A stretch of 64,000 nt of DNA, taken from Paenibacillus_AP thailandensis. Lineage in GTDB: Bacteria; Bacillota; Bacilli; Paenibacillales; Paenibacillaceae. Within the stretch, counting starts at the first letter, position 1, and each line of letters opens with the position of its first letter. Position numbers and translations under genes: made by a program. The notes under the pieces are model-generated. The model had not been told where the DNA came from. It worked only from the letters and a program-made list of their open reading frames with translations, and ran no database searches. Positions 26,565 to 35,780 of the stretch are shown here, one piece after another. The stretch spans positions 1 through 64,000 of the forward strand of contig NZ_JBHUMY010000009.1 in the NCBI RefSeq assembly GCF_042685365.1. Reading direction: 5' to 3'.

Positions 26565-27785
26565 TTATGCCTCCGACTGCTCCCATTCGCCTTTGCTTCG
26601 GAAAAACGGAAGCATAATTAGAATTCCCGCAATAAAACAACATCCGGCTAATACGTATACAACCGTAAGAGAAAGCGCAATTTTCAACGCGCCCGCAGCG
26701 CTCATTCCAAGGAGCATCGCTCCCGTCATCAGCGGAGTTCGGATTCCCATTACCCGACCGATATAATTTGGGCCGGTATGCTGCATGACCAAGGCGTTAT
26801 TCCCGACAAAAATAGCCGGCTGCAGAAGGGCAATGACGAATTGCGCCGCCATCGTCAGCCAGACCGCGGTAGACAGCCCGGCGAGCATGATCCCGGCTCC
26901 GTTGACAAGCAAGCCGACCACGAGAAATCGCCGCGGGGCGATTCTAGCCGCGAGAGCGAAAGTTGCGATTCCTCCGGCAATCTCACCGATGCCATACGGT
27001 ATGCTGATCCATTTCAAAGCCTCCGCAGGCAAGTCCAGCCGTTCCGTAACCAGGAAGATATGAAGCGGCGCAATGAGCCCGACTCCCAGTCCCGCCAACG
27101 CGAAGCATAGGCTGAGCTTCAAGAGTAACCGGTCGGCGAACATATAACGGATTCCCTCCGTCATCTCGCGAAATATCGAATGGCTCTCCCGACTTTTTGG
27201 CGGCTCTTGACCGGACGGGACGAAAACCAAGGCCAAAGCGGATAGAAGAAAGCAAGCGCCCGTCGCCAATAGGGAAGCTTCAATTCCAAATTGCTCATAC
27301 ACGAACGTCCCCAGCATCGGCCCCGCAACCATAAAGACGGAAGTTAACGTCTGCAGCAAGGACATACAGGACTGCGCATCTTCATCGCGTACATGGTTCT
27401 TAAAGAGCTTCATGCCGGAAGGCTGCGCAAACTGTGATAAAATGGACGAGCACAAGGTCGCGAAAAAAACGGCCTGCCATGTTCCGTTTTCCAACAGAGC
27501 AAAGACAATAAATACGGATAATGAACTTAAACACTCGCACCAAACCATCGTTTTTTTCGGCCGCCATCGATCAGCAAAGACGCCGCCGAGAAAAGAAAAA
27601 ATAAAAATCGGCGCATATTCCGCAACCGAAATCATGGATACGGCAAACGAATCTCCGCCCGTAACCTCCATTACATACAAGAGGACAGAAAAATTACGAA
27701 CCCAAATCCCCATTTGCGAAAACAATGTTGAAATCATAACGGCCCGAATAAAGCCGTTTCGAAGCAGTCGAACGGATTCTGACAC
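26565..27785 (-). CDS. MFS transporter (DHA3/EntS-like)
   Basis: A 406-residue, 12-segment major facilitator protein. Motif A is visible as FLGGVFADRWRPKKTM between segments 2 and 3, and the layout matches the MFS_3/DHA3 drug or siderophore efflux group. Start is GTG at 27785 behind GGGAGGAATCC. It is divergent from a MerR/TipA-like regulator across a 145-base gap, the usual arrangement for a drug-inducible efflux pump. The substrate is unknown. Confidence 0.9.
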   Translation of the reverse strand: MSESVRLLRNGFIRAVMISTLFSQMGIWVRNFSVLLYVMEVTGGDSFAVSMISVAEYAPIFIFSFLGGVFADRWRPKKTMVWCECLSSLSVFIVFALLENGTWQAVFFATLCSSILSQFAQPSGMKLFKNHVRDEDAQSCMSLLQTLTSVFMVAGPMLGTFVYEQFGIEASLLATGACFLLSALALVFVPSGQEPPKSRESHSIFREMTEGIRYMFADRLLLKLSLCFALAGLGVGLIAPLHIFLVTERLDLPAEALKWISIPYGIGEIAGGIATFALAARIAPRRFLVVGLLVNGAGIMLAGLSTAVWLTMAAQFVIALLQPAIFVGNNALVMQHTGPNYIGRVMGIRTPLMTGAMLLGMSAAGALKIALSLTVVYVLAGCCFIAGILIMLPFFRSKGEWEQSEA

Positions 27786-27876
27786 TACGGATTCCTCCCT
27801 AAGTCGTTTAGTCGACTGCCATCATACGGCCTCCTGCAGGGGAAGGGTCAAGCGATTTCCCGAAAAAAGTTTCGTC

Positions 27877-27907
27877 TTGACTCTCCTCTTAGGGAAGACT
27901 TTAAGCT
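27877..27907 (+). promoter_or_regulatory. MerR-type promoter with dyad in a 19-bp spacer
   Basis: TTGACT (27877-27882) and a weak TAAGCT (27902-27907) are 19 bases apart, and the spacer contains the imperfect dyad ACTCTCC-tctta-GGGAAGACT. A long spacer with a dyad is the hallmark of promoters twisted open by MerR-family activators. It drives the regulator gene 24 bases downstream. Confidence 0.7.
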
Positions 27908-27930
27908 ACGTAAGGAAAGGAGGCAGCGCA

Positions 27931-28683
27931 ATGTTATACACGGTAAAAGAAGTGTCGGAGCTTTCCCATGTTACCGTCAAAACGCTTCATCATTATCACA
28001 GGATCGGTCTTCTCCTGCCGAGCAAGGTAAGCGAAGCCGGATACCGGCTGTACGGGGAGAAAGAGCTGGAACGTTTGCAGGAGATACTATTTTTCAAAGA
28101 ATTGGATTTCCCCTTGGATCAAATCAAGGACATGATGGACCATCGATCGGACCGTCTGTCTATTCTTGCACGGCAGGAGGAGCTAATTCATAGTCGCCAA
28201 CATAGACTGGATAGAATCGCTCAAACCTTGCGTAAATCCATTGCAAGCATGCAGGAGGGGAAAACTATGGATCCTAAAGAAATGTTCAGAGGCTTTGAGA
28301 ACGCGGAGGAGTGGAACGAAGCGCTAGCCAGGCAAAACCAATATTTAAAGGAAACATATGGAGTAGAACCTGTTGTAGTTACCCCGGGGGATGTTCAGGA
28401 GTTAAACGAACAGGCGGTTGAAGCCATGACATTCATGAATGAGATGGCAAGAGCCTTAAGAGAAGGCCTAAAGCATATCGATGAGACGATAGTAGAGTTG
28501 ATCCGATCCCATCTTGAATTTATGAATAAGCACGGGCATAAAGTATCGGCTGAGGATTTTGCGGCGCAGACCCGATTTTTTCTAACCGACGACTTTCATC
28601 TTAAGATGCTCGAAGATCAGCAAACCGGGCTGGCCTATTATCTAGCGGCGGCGGCGGAGGCGTTCGAGGCAACGAATCGGTAA
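27931..28683 (+). CDS. MerR-family regulator with TipAS-like domain
   Basis: A 250-residue regulator. The N-terminal MerR winged HTH (1-70) reads YTVKEVSELSHVTVKTLHHYHRIGLL and is followed by a coiled-coil dimerisation helix (about 75-110). The C-terminal half (about 120-250) matches the all-helical TipAS antibiotic-recognition domain, including EWNEALARQ early and the closing YYLAAAAEAF. Start ATG has AAAGGAGG in front; the long upstream extension to 27412 lies within the divergent transporter gene and is rejected. It probably activates itself and perhaps the MFS gene on binding a peptide-like or hydrophobic drug. Confidence 0.93.
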   Translation: MLYTVKEVSELSHVTVKTLHHYHRIGLLLPSKVSEAGYRLYGEKELERLQEILFFKELDFPLDQIKDMMDHRSDRLSILARQEELIHSRQHRLDRIAQTLRKSIASMQEGKTMDPKEMFRGFENAEEWNEALARQNQYLKETYGVEPVVVTPGDVQELNEQAVEAMTFMNEMARALREGLKHIDETIVELIRSHLEFMNKHGHKVSAEDFAAQTRFFLTDDFHLKMLEDQQTGLAYYLAAAAEAFEATNR

Positions 28684-28686
28684 AGC

Positions 28687-28717
28687 AAAAAGCTGGTGCC
28701 CTCACCAGCTTTTTTTC
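28687..28717 (+). terminator. terminator of the MerR gene
   Basis: AAAAAGCTGGTG-ccct-CACCAGCTTTTTTT is a perfect stem with U-tract directly after the stop. From here to 29013 (about 300 bases) I see no gene or repeat. Confidence 0.92.
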
Positions 28718-29013
28718 CGTAAAAGATGTATGCCGGCGGGTTCTGCAGTAACCCGGAAAACATCGATAGTACGGCGGACATCCGGACACTCGCTTAAAAG
28801 ATCCCCCTTGCTTTCACGCTAAAAAATCTGCCCGCTTTTCCGCCGATCAATTCCAAGCCATTCAGCTGCCAGGCTACCATACTCCCATACTAAACAAATC
28901 TATAAAATTCTTTAGTTCCTCGCGGGTAAGACTCACACTCAGGTTCGGTTGTCCCTCTCCATTGCAGGCGGGGCGGGATATCCCCGAATAAACGGCCAAG
29001 CCCCATCTTCCCG

Positions 29014-30675
29014 TCAGAAGCTGCCGCCGCGCAGCTTATATGCGAGCAAAGCGAGCTCCAGGCTGCGCCGTTTGTGCGGCTCCAGGAAGTCGCCGAGCAG
29101 CTCGTTCAGCTTCTCCAGCCGTTTGTACAACGTCTGGCGGTGAATGTAGAGGCGGTCCGCCGTCTCCTGCTTGGAGCCCCGGCAGTCGAGGTAGACGTCC
29201 AGCGTATGAAGCAGCTGCAGCTGTCCGTCCGGATCGCTTGCCTGCAGCAGGCTGAGCTGCTCGTTCGCGTAGGAATCGAGCAACGAGCGGTCGGGCACGG
29301 CCATCAGCAGCTGGTATAACCCGAGCCGGTCATAGAACAGCTCGTCTTTCATCTGCGGAACCGCTCTAGTCACCTCCAGCGTCTGCTCCGCTTCCCGGAA
29401 GCTCCGGTACGTCTCGACCAGACGGCCTTGCGGTTTGCCGAAGCCGGCGTCGAGCGCGACGCCTTTCTCCCCTTCCTCCGGCGCTTTCTTCAGTTCTTCG
29501 ACGATCCGGCGGAGCGACTGCTTCATGGCGGCCAAGGAATCGCTATGAATTTGTTCTTTTGCGCATAACAGATATATTCTGCCCTCGTTAACCGCAATAA
29601 GGCTGTACAGCCCGTGCTTCCGCAGAAGCGCCCGCAGCGACACGGCCATATCCTGGTAGTCCGCCTCCATCTGCTCCTGCCGCACTTCCTCGCTGCCGTA
29701 GCGGATCTCAAGCATCCCGCCGATGAAATAATAAGCGGACATGCGCGTCTTGCGCAGCCCCATGCGCGCGAGCGCCTGCTCTTCTTCGTCGATTCTCCGT
29801 TCGATCAGCTCGCGGATAAGCTGGCTTTGGCCGATCAGCCGCCTTTCCTCAATAAACATCGTTCGCATGAGCATCGTGGCGACCGCCTTGGCGGCGATAT
29901 CGAGAATTAGCGCTTGCGTTTCCGTTTGGTCCTCGCGGCCGGTCTGCACGAGAGCAAGATGCCCCAGCGTTTGGTTGAAGCAGATAACCGGATGGATCTG
30001 CATGCCCGTCCCGCCGGAATCGGCATCGACGGCAAACGGCTCCTTGTCGTCCGCCATTCCCTCCAGCCGTTTGCGGAACAGCGACGTAAGCGAACCGGCT
30101 TGCTCCGCTTGCACGCGCGGGTAAAACTTGTGCGTTTCCGCCTGCGAGAAATACGCCGTTTGCTTGCCTGTAAATTCATGCAGCAGGCGCAGACACGCGT
30201 AAATGTCCGTCGTTTGCAGCGTCAGCTGCTGGAACTTGCGCGAGAATTGCTCCAAATATTGAAGCTGCCGGTGCTGCCGGTTAATGAGCAGCCCGTGGAT
30301 GTCCTGCGTAATCTCGACGAAACGGACCGGCTGCTCGAACACGATCAGCGGAAAGCCGTGCCGTTCCGCTTCCGCGATGACGTCTTCGGGGATGGCGTCG
30401 ATGCTGGTGCCGAGCTCCACGCACAACCCCGCCGCTTCCTGCCGGATCAGCTGCTCCAGATAGCCGAGCCGCTCACGGCGGTCCTGCTTCATCCACAGCC
30501 CCGTCGAAAGGATCAGGTCGTGTTTGCTGACAAACGGAGCGATGTTTGTAATTTCGAGAATGTGGACCCACTTGACGACGCGGTCGCCGCCGCTTATGCC
30601 CGCCGCCCATTTCGCCCGCCGGAAGACGGGACGCTGCAGCAGATCCTTAATATGCAAGTCCGTGTGACGGTTCAT
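29014..30675 (-). CDS. PucR-family transcriptional regulator
   Basis: A 553-residue regulator. The N-terminal PucR domain (about 8-130) begins LHIKDLLQRPVFRRAK and includes LILSTGLW. The middle contains a GGDEF-like CdaR segment (about 300-440). The C-terminal HTH_30 domain (about 495-550) reads LDVYLDCRGSKQETADRLYIHRQTLYKRLEKL. Start ATG has AGAGGTGG in front. The B. subtilis regulator of alanine dehydrogenase, AdeR, is also of PucR type, and an ald gene lies 0.9 kb away, so this may be an AdeR-like activator. That link is inferred. Confidence 0.93.
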   Translation of the reverse strand: MNRHTDLHIKDLLQRPVFRRAKWAAGISGGDRVVKWVHILEITNIAPFVSKHDLILSTGLWMKQDRRERLGYLEQLIRQEAAGLCVELGTSIDAIPEDVIAEAERHGFPLIVFEQPVRFVEITQDIHGLLINRQHRQLQYLEQFSRKFQQLTLQTTDIYACLRLLHEFTGKQTAYFSQAETHKFYPRVQAEQAGSLTSLFRKRLEGMADDKEPFAVDADSGGTGMQIHPVICFNQTLGHLALVQTGREDQTETQALILDIAAKAVATMLMRTMFIEERRLIGQSQLIRELIERRIDEEEQALARMGLRKTRMSAYYFIGGMLEIRYGSEEVRQEQMEADYQDMAVSLRALLRKHGLYSLIAVNEGRIYLLCAKEQIHSDSLAAMKQSLRRIVEELKKAPEEGEKGVALDAGFGKPQGRLVETYRSFREAEQTLEVTRAVPQMKDELFYDRLGLYQLLMAVPDRSLLDSYANEQLSLLQASDPDGQLQLLHTLDVYLDCRGSKQETADRLYIHRQTLYKRLEKLNELLGDFLEPHKRRSLELALLAYKLRGGSF

Positions 30676-30811
30676 CCGTTACCACCTCTCTGCCCCTATC
30701 ATATAGTCGGTCGGTACGCGTAGAATCCGCGTCTTCGTTCGGGCAAGGTATGAATCGTTGAATAAATCGACCGTTCGGAACAGTTAATTCTCGAGCTGAT
30801 TTTATCATACC

Positions 30812-30830
30812 ACCAATGCCGGTTATTGGT
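30812..30830. promoter_or_regulatory. inverted repeat ahead of the PucR-family gene
   Basis: ACCAAT-gccggtt-ATTGGT has six-base arms and lies about 140 bases upstream of the regulator start, in its likely promoter region. It could be an autoregulatory site; nothing else supports this. Confidence 0.3.
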
Positions 30831-30875
30831 TTCTTGAAACTGTATGACCAAGTCAATTCTCCCTACAACGACACA

Positions 30876-30907
30876 TAAAAAAGAGCCGCAGCGAAAGGCC
30901 GCAGCTC
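30876..30907 (-). terminator. terminator of the small hypothetical gene
   Basis: GAGCTGCGGCC-tttc-GCTGCGGCTC is followed on the minus strand by TTTTTTATG. It starts 13 bases after the stop of the 70-residue gene, which supports that gene being real. Confidence 0.88.
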
Positions 30908-30919
30908 AAAAAAAGGGCT

Positions 30920-31132
30920 TTACTTGGCTTTTGAATTCCCCTCATGATAGTCGTCCCATAGAGGGCGGATATATTTTTCTAATGTTTGTACGACGTCAGC
31001 TCTTCGGCTCTCTTCGACATTTACAGTGTCATTGGAAATATCGTTTCTAATTCTTATGAGCACAAATAAAGGAGGTAATGCAGCCTCGCGAAGAGCCTTA
31101 ATCATGCTTTCTTCTTGCGGAGTAATTTCCAT
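30920..31132 (-). CDS. small hypothetical protein, 70 aa
   Basis: A 70-residue soluble protein starting MEITPQEESMIKALREA. It is helical and charged, with a short hydrophobic strand PPLFVLIRI in the middle and an acidic C-terminal half. ATG at 31132 follows AAAGGAG at good distance, and a strong terminator follows the stop, so it is very likely expressed. No domain recognised. The frame stays open to 31300 and the stretch just upstream (GSLDPYIDVRDYNEI) looks protein-like, so a longer form with a non-ATG start cannot be excluded. Confidence 0.7.
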   Translation of the reverse strand: MEITPQEESMIKALREAALPPLFVLIRIRNDISNDTVNVEESRRADVVQTLEKYIRPLWDDYHEGNSKAK

Positions 31133-31218
31133 AACGGTTCTTTCTCCTTTCCTGCTTGAAATAATCTCATTATAATCCCTGACATCAATGTAAGGGTCAA
31201 GAGATCCTCGGCTTGCAT
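31102..31218 (-). CDS. possible 38-aa cationic peptide overlapping the small gene
   Basis: An ATG at 31218 preceded by AAAGGGGAG opens a 38-codon frame ending at TGA in 31102-31104. The product has a hydrophobic stretch (LLTLTLMSGIIMRLF) and a strongly basic end (KLLRKKKA). It overlaps the first 31 bases of the 70-residue gene in another frame. The good ribosome site is the main support; it may be a leader peptide coupling translation of the next gene, or chance. Confidence 0.35.
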   Translation of the reverse strand: MQAEDLLTLTLMSGIIMRLFQAGKEKEPLWKLLRKKKA

Positions 31219-31588
31219 GATTTCTCCCCTTTATTAAATGAATATGTATGATAGATGCAATCTCCTTCAAATAATAAATAACAAAAAGCGGCGACAACAC
31301 GGCTTGGATGCCTGCCTCTCCTTCACATTGGCCGCACTTTGCATCTGTAAAATACGCTTGAATCTCCGCTTGGATTGTATAGAAACGGCTCTTTTTTGCA
31401 CTGCAAAACGGTTTGTCCCCGATCTTGAATAAAGAAGACGGAGGTGTCCGTTTCTTTGGAACAAAACGTCCTTTTTTTCGGAAAAAGGGTATACAAAACG
31501 TATGCTGTCACAAAACCTGACGCGAGCTACGATAGAGACAAGAGGTTTATGCCGATTTATTCGAACCGTTCGAAACGAGGTGGAAGGC
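31219..31588. other. intergenic region between divergent small gene and ald
   Basis: This AT-rich stretch must hold both promoters. TGTCAC and TACGAT, 16 bases apart near 31505-31532, are a possible promoter for ald. ACGGAGGTGTCCGT near 31440 forms a small hairpin. I see no further gene. Confidence 0.35.
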
Positions 31589-32719
31589 ATGATTATTGGA
31601 GTACCCGCCGAAGTGAAAAACAACGAAAACCGCGTCGCCCTTACGCCGGCCGGAGCCAAAACGCTGATTCTGCAAGGCCATACCGTCTATGTGGAGGCCG
31701 GAGCGGGAGGAGGCAGCGGCTTCTACGATACGGAGTATGCGGATGCCGGCGCGGTTATTGTTCCGAAAGCGGAGGAGGTATGGGCGCGCTCCGAGATGAT
31801 TATGAAGGTCAAGGAGCCCGTCGCAGGCGAATACCGCTATTTCCGAAGCGATCTGACGCTTTTTGCGTATTTGCATCTGGCGGCGGAGCCGAAGCTCACG
31901 AAGGCGCTGATTGATTCGGGCATAACCGCCATCGCCTACGAAACTGTCGCGGAAGGCGGCGCGCTGCCGCTGCTGACGCCGATGAGCGAGGTTGCCGGAC
32001 GGATGGCCGTGCAGGTCGGGGCGCAGCTGCTGGAGAAGCCGAACGGCGGCAAAGGCATATTGCTGTCCGGCATTCCGGGCGTGCCGCGTGCGCGGGTCAC
32101 GATCATCGGCGGCGGCGTGGTCGGAACGAACGCCGCCAAAATCGCCGTCGGCATGGGCGCCGACGTGACGATTATCGATTCCAGCCTGCCCCGTCTGCGT
32201 CAGCTCGACGATCTGTTCGGCCGCCAGATCCATACGCTCGCTTCCTCTCCGGCAACGATCGCCGAAGCGGCGGCGGACACCGATTTGCTCATCGGAGCGG
32301 TCCTTATTCCGGGAGCCAAAGCGCCGAAGCTCGTGACGGAGGAGATGGTCCGCTCGATGCGGAAAGGCTCGGTCATCGTAGACGTCGCCGTCGACCAGGG
32401 CGGCATCGTGGAGACGATCGACCATACGACGACGCACGACGACCCGACGTACATGAAGCACGGCGTCGTCCATTACGCCGTCGCGAACATGCCCGGCGCC
32501 GTCCCCCGCACCTCGACGCTCGGGCTCACGAACGCGACGCTGCCTTACGCGCTGCAGCTCGCCAAGCTCGGCTCCCGCAAGGCGATCCTGGCAAGCCCCG
32601 CGCTTAAGAGCGGAGCCAACGCGATCGGCGGCCGTATTACGCACGAAGCCGTGGCGAAAGCGCTCGGGTATGACTATGTGCCGGCGGAGCAAGCGCTCGA
32701 CGGGTTGAAAACCGTTTAA
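31589..32719 (+). CDS. ald: alanine dehydrogenase
   Basis: A 376-residue NAD-dependent L-alanine dehydrogenase, which interconverts alanine and pyruvate plus ammonia. N-terminal MIIGVPAEVKNNENRVALTPAG is diagnostic; the catalytic His lies in FAYLHLAAEP, the Rossmann motif is VTIIGGGVVGTNAAKIA, and the second catalytic acid is in VDVAVDQGG. Length matches the family (370-380). ATG at 31589 has GAGGTGGAAGG in front; the longer frame from 31502 lacks a ribosome site. Confidence 0.96.
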   Translation: MIIGVPAEVKNNENRVALTPAGAKTLILQGHTVYVEAGAGGGSGFYDTEYADAGAVIVPKAEEVWARSEMIMKVKEPVAGEYRYFRSDLTLFAYLHLAAEPKLTKALIDSGITAIAYETVAEGGALPLLTPMSEVAGRMAVQVGAQLLEKPNGGKGILLSGIPGVPRARVTIIGGGVVGTNAAKIAVGMGADVTIIDSSLPRLRQLDDLFGRQIHTLASSPATIAEAAADTDLLIGAVLIPGAKAPKLVTEEMVRSMRKGSVIVDVAVDQGGIVETIDHTTTHDDPTYMKHGVVHYAVANMPGAVPRTSTLGLTNATLPYALQLAKLGSRKAILASPALKSGANAIGGRITHEAVAKALGYDYVPAEQALDGLKTV

Positions 32720-32738
32720 GCGTCGGCTGCAAAAACCG

Positions 32739-32784
32739 AAGCCTGAGGACGGTACCGCGAAGCGGTTCTGTTCCCGGGCTTTTT
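32739..32784 (+). terminator. terminator of ald
   Basis: AAGCC(TGAGGAC)GGTACCGC-gaa-GCGGTTC(TGTTCCC)GGGCTTTTT forms a long interrupted stem followed by five T, 20 bases past the ald stop. Confidence 0.75.
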
Positions 32785-32905
32785 CTTTGGACAAAAACCG
32801 GCGTTTCCGATTGATCCGAATAATTGCGGACGCATTATCGGAAATTATATACAATACGAAGACTTGTCCGTAAACTTGTGATAAAATAAAGACTTTGGCA
32901 GTCCT

Positions 32906-32940
32906 ATATTTCCGCTTAACGACAGCGGAAGATGAAATAT
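32906..32940. repeat. inverted repeat upstream of the metNPQ promoter
   Basis: ATATTTCCGC pairs with GCGGAA plus a bulge and a second ATAT; both TTCCGC/GCGGAA and ATATTTC/GAAATAT can form. It lies just upstream of the -35 box and may bind a regulator. Confidence 0.4.
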
Positions 32941-32955
32941 GTTTAGCCTACCCTA

Positions 32956-32984
32956 TAGACAAAACAAACGCTAAATTCTATAAT
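32956..32984 (+). promoter_or_regulatory. promoter of metNPQ
   Basis: TAGACA (32956-32961), 17 bases, TATAAT (32979-32984): a near-consensus sigma-A promoter 80 bases ahead of metN. It is flanked by a 9-bp inverted repeat, AGCCTACCC at 32945-32953 and GGGTAGGCT at 33030-33038, which could form a repression loop or an operator pair. Confidence 0.75.
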
Positions 32985-33065
32985 ACCAATTAACTTAGTT
33001 GGATTTGTTTGGCGGTCACGTTTTGAGTCGGGTAGGCTGGTGATGGTTCAGGAGGATGATAAAGG

Positions 33066-34070
<1,005 letters not shown>

Positions 34071-34736
34071 ATGGACTGGAATTTCGAAAACGTCGTATGG
34101 AGCGAAATTTGGCAGGCGACGCAGGACACGTTGTCCATGATGGTATTCTCGCTTATTTTTACCATTATCATCGGCCTTATTATCGGCGTGCTGCTGTTTC
34201 TTACGTCCAACCGCCAGCTGCTTTACATGCCGGCCGTTTATTCGGTCTTGTCGCTGATCGTCAACATCTTGCGGTCCGTGCCGTTCATCATTCTGATGAT
34301 CGCCGTCATGCCGTTTACGAAAATCGTCGCGGGCACCACGATCGGCGTGGAAGGAACGATTCCGCCGCTCGTCATCGGCGCCGCTCCGTTCTTCGCCCGT
34401 CTGGTCGAGACGGCGCTGCGCGAAGTGGACCGCGGCATTATCGAAGCCGCTCAGGCGATGGGCGCGTCCAAGTGGGACATCGTGCGGCGCGTGCTGCTGC
34501 GGGAAGCCCGTCCGGGCCTCGTCGCGGCCATGACGGTTACCGCCGTCACGCTCGTCTCGTACACCGCCATGTCGGGCGTCATCGGAGGCGGCGGGCTTGG
34601 CGACCTCGCGATCCGTTACGGGTACAACCGTTTCCAGACCGACGTCATGATCGTCACGGTCATCCTGCTTATTATTTTGGTCCAGCTGCTGCAGCTGCTC
34701 GGCGATTGGATCGTCCGGCGAATCAGCCGGAAATAA
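34071..34736 (+). CDS. metP: methionine ABC transporter permease
   Basis: A 221-residue membrane protein with five hydrophobic segments, typical of MetI/MetP. The EAA loop reads IEAAQAMGASKWDIVRRVLLREARPG. It begins at the base after the metN stop, so the two are translationally coupled. Confidence 0.94.
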   Translation: MDWNFENVVWSEIWQATQDTLSMMVFSLIFTIIIGLIIGVLLFLTSNRQLLYMPAVYSVLSLIVNILRSVPFIILMIAVMPFTKIVAGTTIGVEGTIPPLVIGAAPFFARLVETALREVDRGIIEAAQAMGASKWDIVRRVLLREARPGLVAAMTVTAVTLVSYTAMSGVIGGGGLGDLAIRYGYNRFQTDVMIVTVILLIILVQLLQLLGDWIVRRISRK

Positions 34737-34815
34737 ATGCAAGTTTTGTTCTTGACGATGGAACAAGAAAGTCTTGCTGCATCAAACATTTAGCATTTTA
34801 GGAGGAATCACGCTC

Positions 34816-35655
34816 ATGAAAAAATGGTTTTCGATCCTTACCCTTTCGCTGCTGGTCATTGCCCTTGCGGCATGCGGCAACAAAAACAACGCGGGCGCGG
34901 ATGCGGGCAACGCCGGCGCAGGCGCTACCGCTGAAACCGTCACGCTGACGGTCGGCGCTTCGCCTACGCCGCACGCCGAAATTTTGAACCATATTAAAGA
35001 CGCGCTTGCCGCCGAAGGCGTAAACCTGGTCGTAAAAGAGTTTACCGATTACGTGCAGCCGAACGTTCAATTGTACGAAAAGCAGCTTGACGCTAACTTT
35101 TTCCAGCATGAGCCTTATCTGAACGATTTCAACACGGAACGCAGCTACGATCTGGTGAAAGTGACGAACGTTCACGTCGAGCCGATGGGCGCTTATTCCA
35201 ACAAAATCAAATCGGTTGACGAGCTGAAGGACGGAGCGACCGTCGCGATCCCGAACGACGTAACGAACGGCGGCCGCGCGCTTATTCTGCTCGCGAACAA
35301 CGGACTGATCAAGCTGAAGGAAGGCGTCGGCGTCAGCGCCACCGTGCAAGACATCGTCGAAAATGCGAAAAACCTGAAATTCAAAGAGCTTGAAGCCGCT
35401 ACGCTGCCGCGCGTGCTGGATGAAGTGGACCTTGCGGTCATCAACACCAACTATGCGCTGGAAGCGGACCTGAATCCGACGGAAGACGCTCTGTTCATCG
35501 AAAGCAAAGATTCCCCTTACGCGAACATTCTCGTCGCTCGTCCGGACAACAAAGATTCGGAAGCGATCCAGAAGCTGGCGAAGGCGCTCAACAGCGAGGA
35601 AGTCAAAACGTTTATCGAGGAACAATACAAAGGAGCCATCGTTCCGGCATTTTAA
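34816..35655 (+). CDS. metQ: methionine-binding lipoprotein
   Basis: A 279-residue NLPA-family lipoprotein. The signal peptide ends LAAC with Cys20. TLTVGASPTPHAEIL and the FFQHEPYL segment are diagnostic of MetQ. ATG at 34816 has TAGGAGGAATC in front; the longer frame from 34774 is rejected. It delivers D/L-methionine to MetNP and is followed by a strong terminator that closes the operon. Confidence 0.95.
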   Translation: MKKWFSILTLSLLVIALAACGNKNNAGADAGNAGAGATAETVTLTVGASPTPHAEILNHIKDALAAEGVNLVVKEFTDYVQPNVQLYEKQLDANFFQHEPYLNDFNTERSYDLVKVTNVHVEPMGAYSNKIKSVDELKDGATVAIPNDVTNGGRALILLANNGLIKLKEGVGVSATVQDIVENAKNLKFKELEAATLPRVLDEVDLAVINTNYALEADLNPTEDALFIESKDSPYANILVARPDNKDSEAIQKLAKALNSEEVKTFIEEQYKGAIVPAF

Positions 35656-35677
35656 TGGAGGGACGGGCTTAACGGAA

Positions 35678-35728
35678 GGGGCCGACCCGATCGCCGCTCA
35701 TGCGGCGTGACGGGCCGGCCCCTTTTTT
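35678..35728 (+). terminator. terminator of metNPQ
   Basis: GGGGCCGACCCG pairs with CGGGCCGGCCCC, enclosing a second small hairpin GCCGC/GCGGC, and TTTTTT follows. Confidence 0.92.
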
Positions 35729-35780
35729 GCGGGCTTGCCTTGCAAAGCTTGCGTTATGGCTGATATAGCGCCGTAACGCT

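Noticed and set aside
27412..27930. 173-codon upstream extension of the MerR-type gene
   Set aside because: Overlaps the divergent MFS gene and crosses the MerR-type promoter; the internal ATG has a clear ribosome site.
31547..32854. Minus-strand frame of 435 codons opposite ald
   Set aside because: Shadow of ald; no start site or domains.
32720..33065. SAM (S-box) riboswitch ahead of metNPQ
   Set aside because: The conserved S-box core sequences are not found, and the promoter lies too near the gene to leave room for one.
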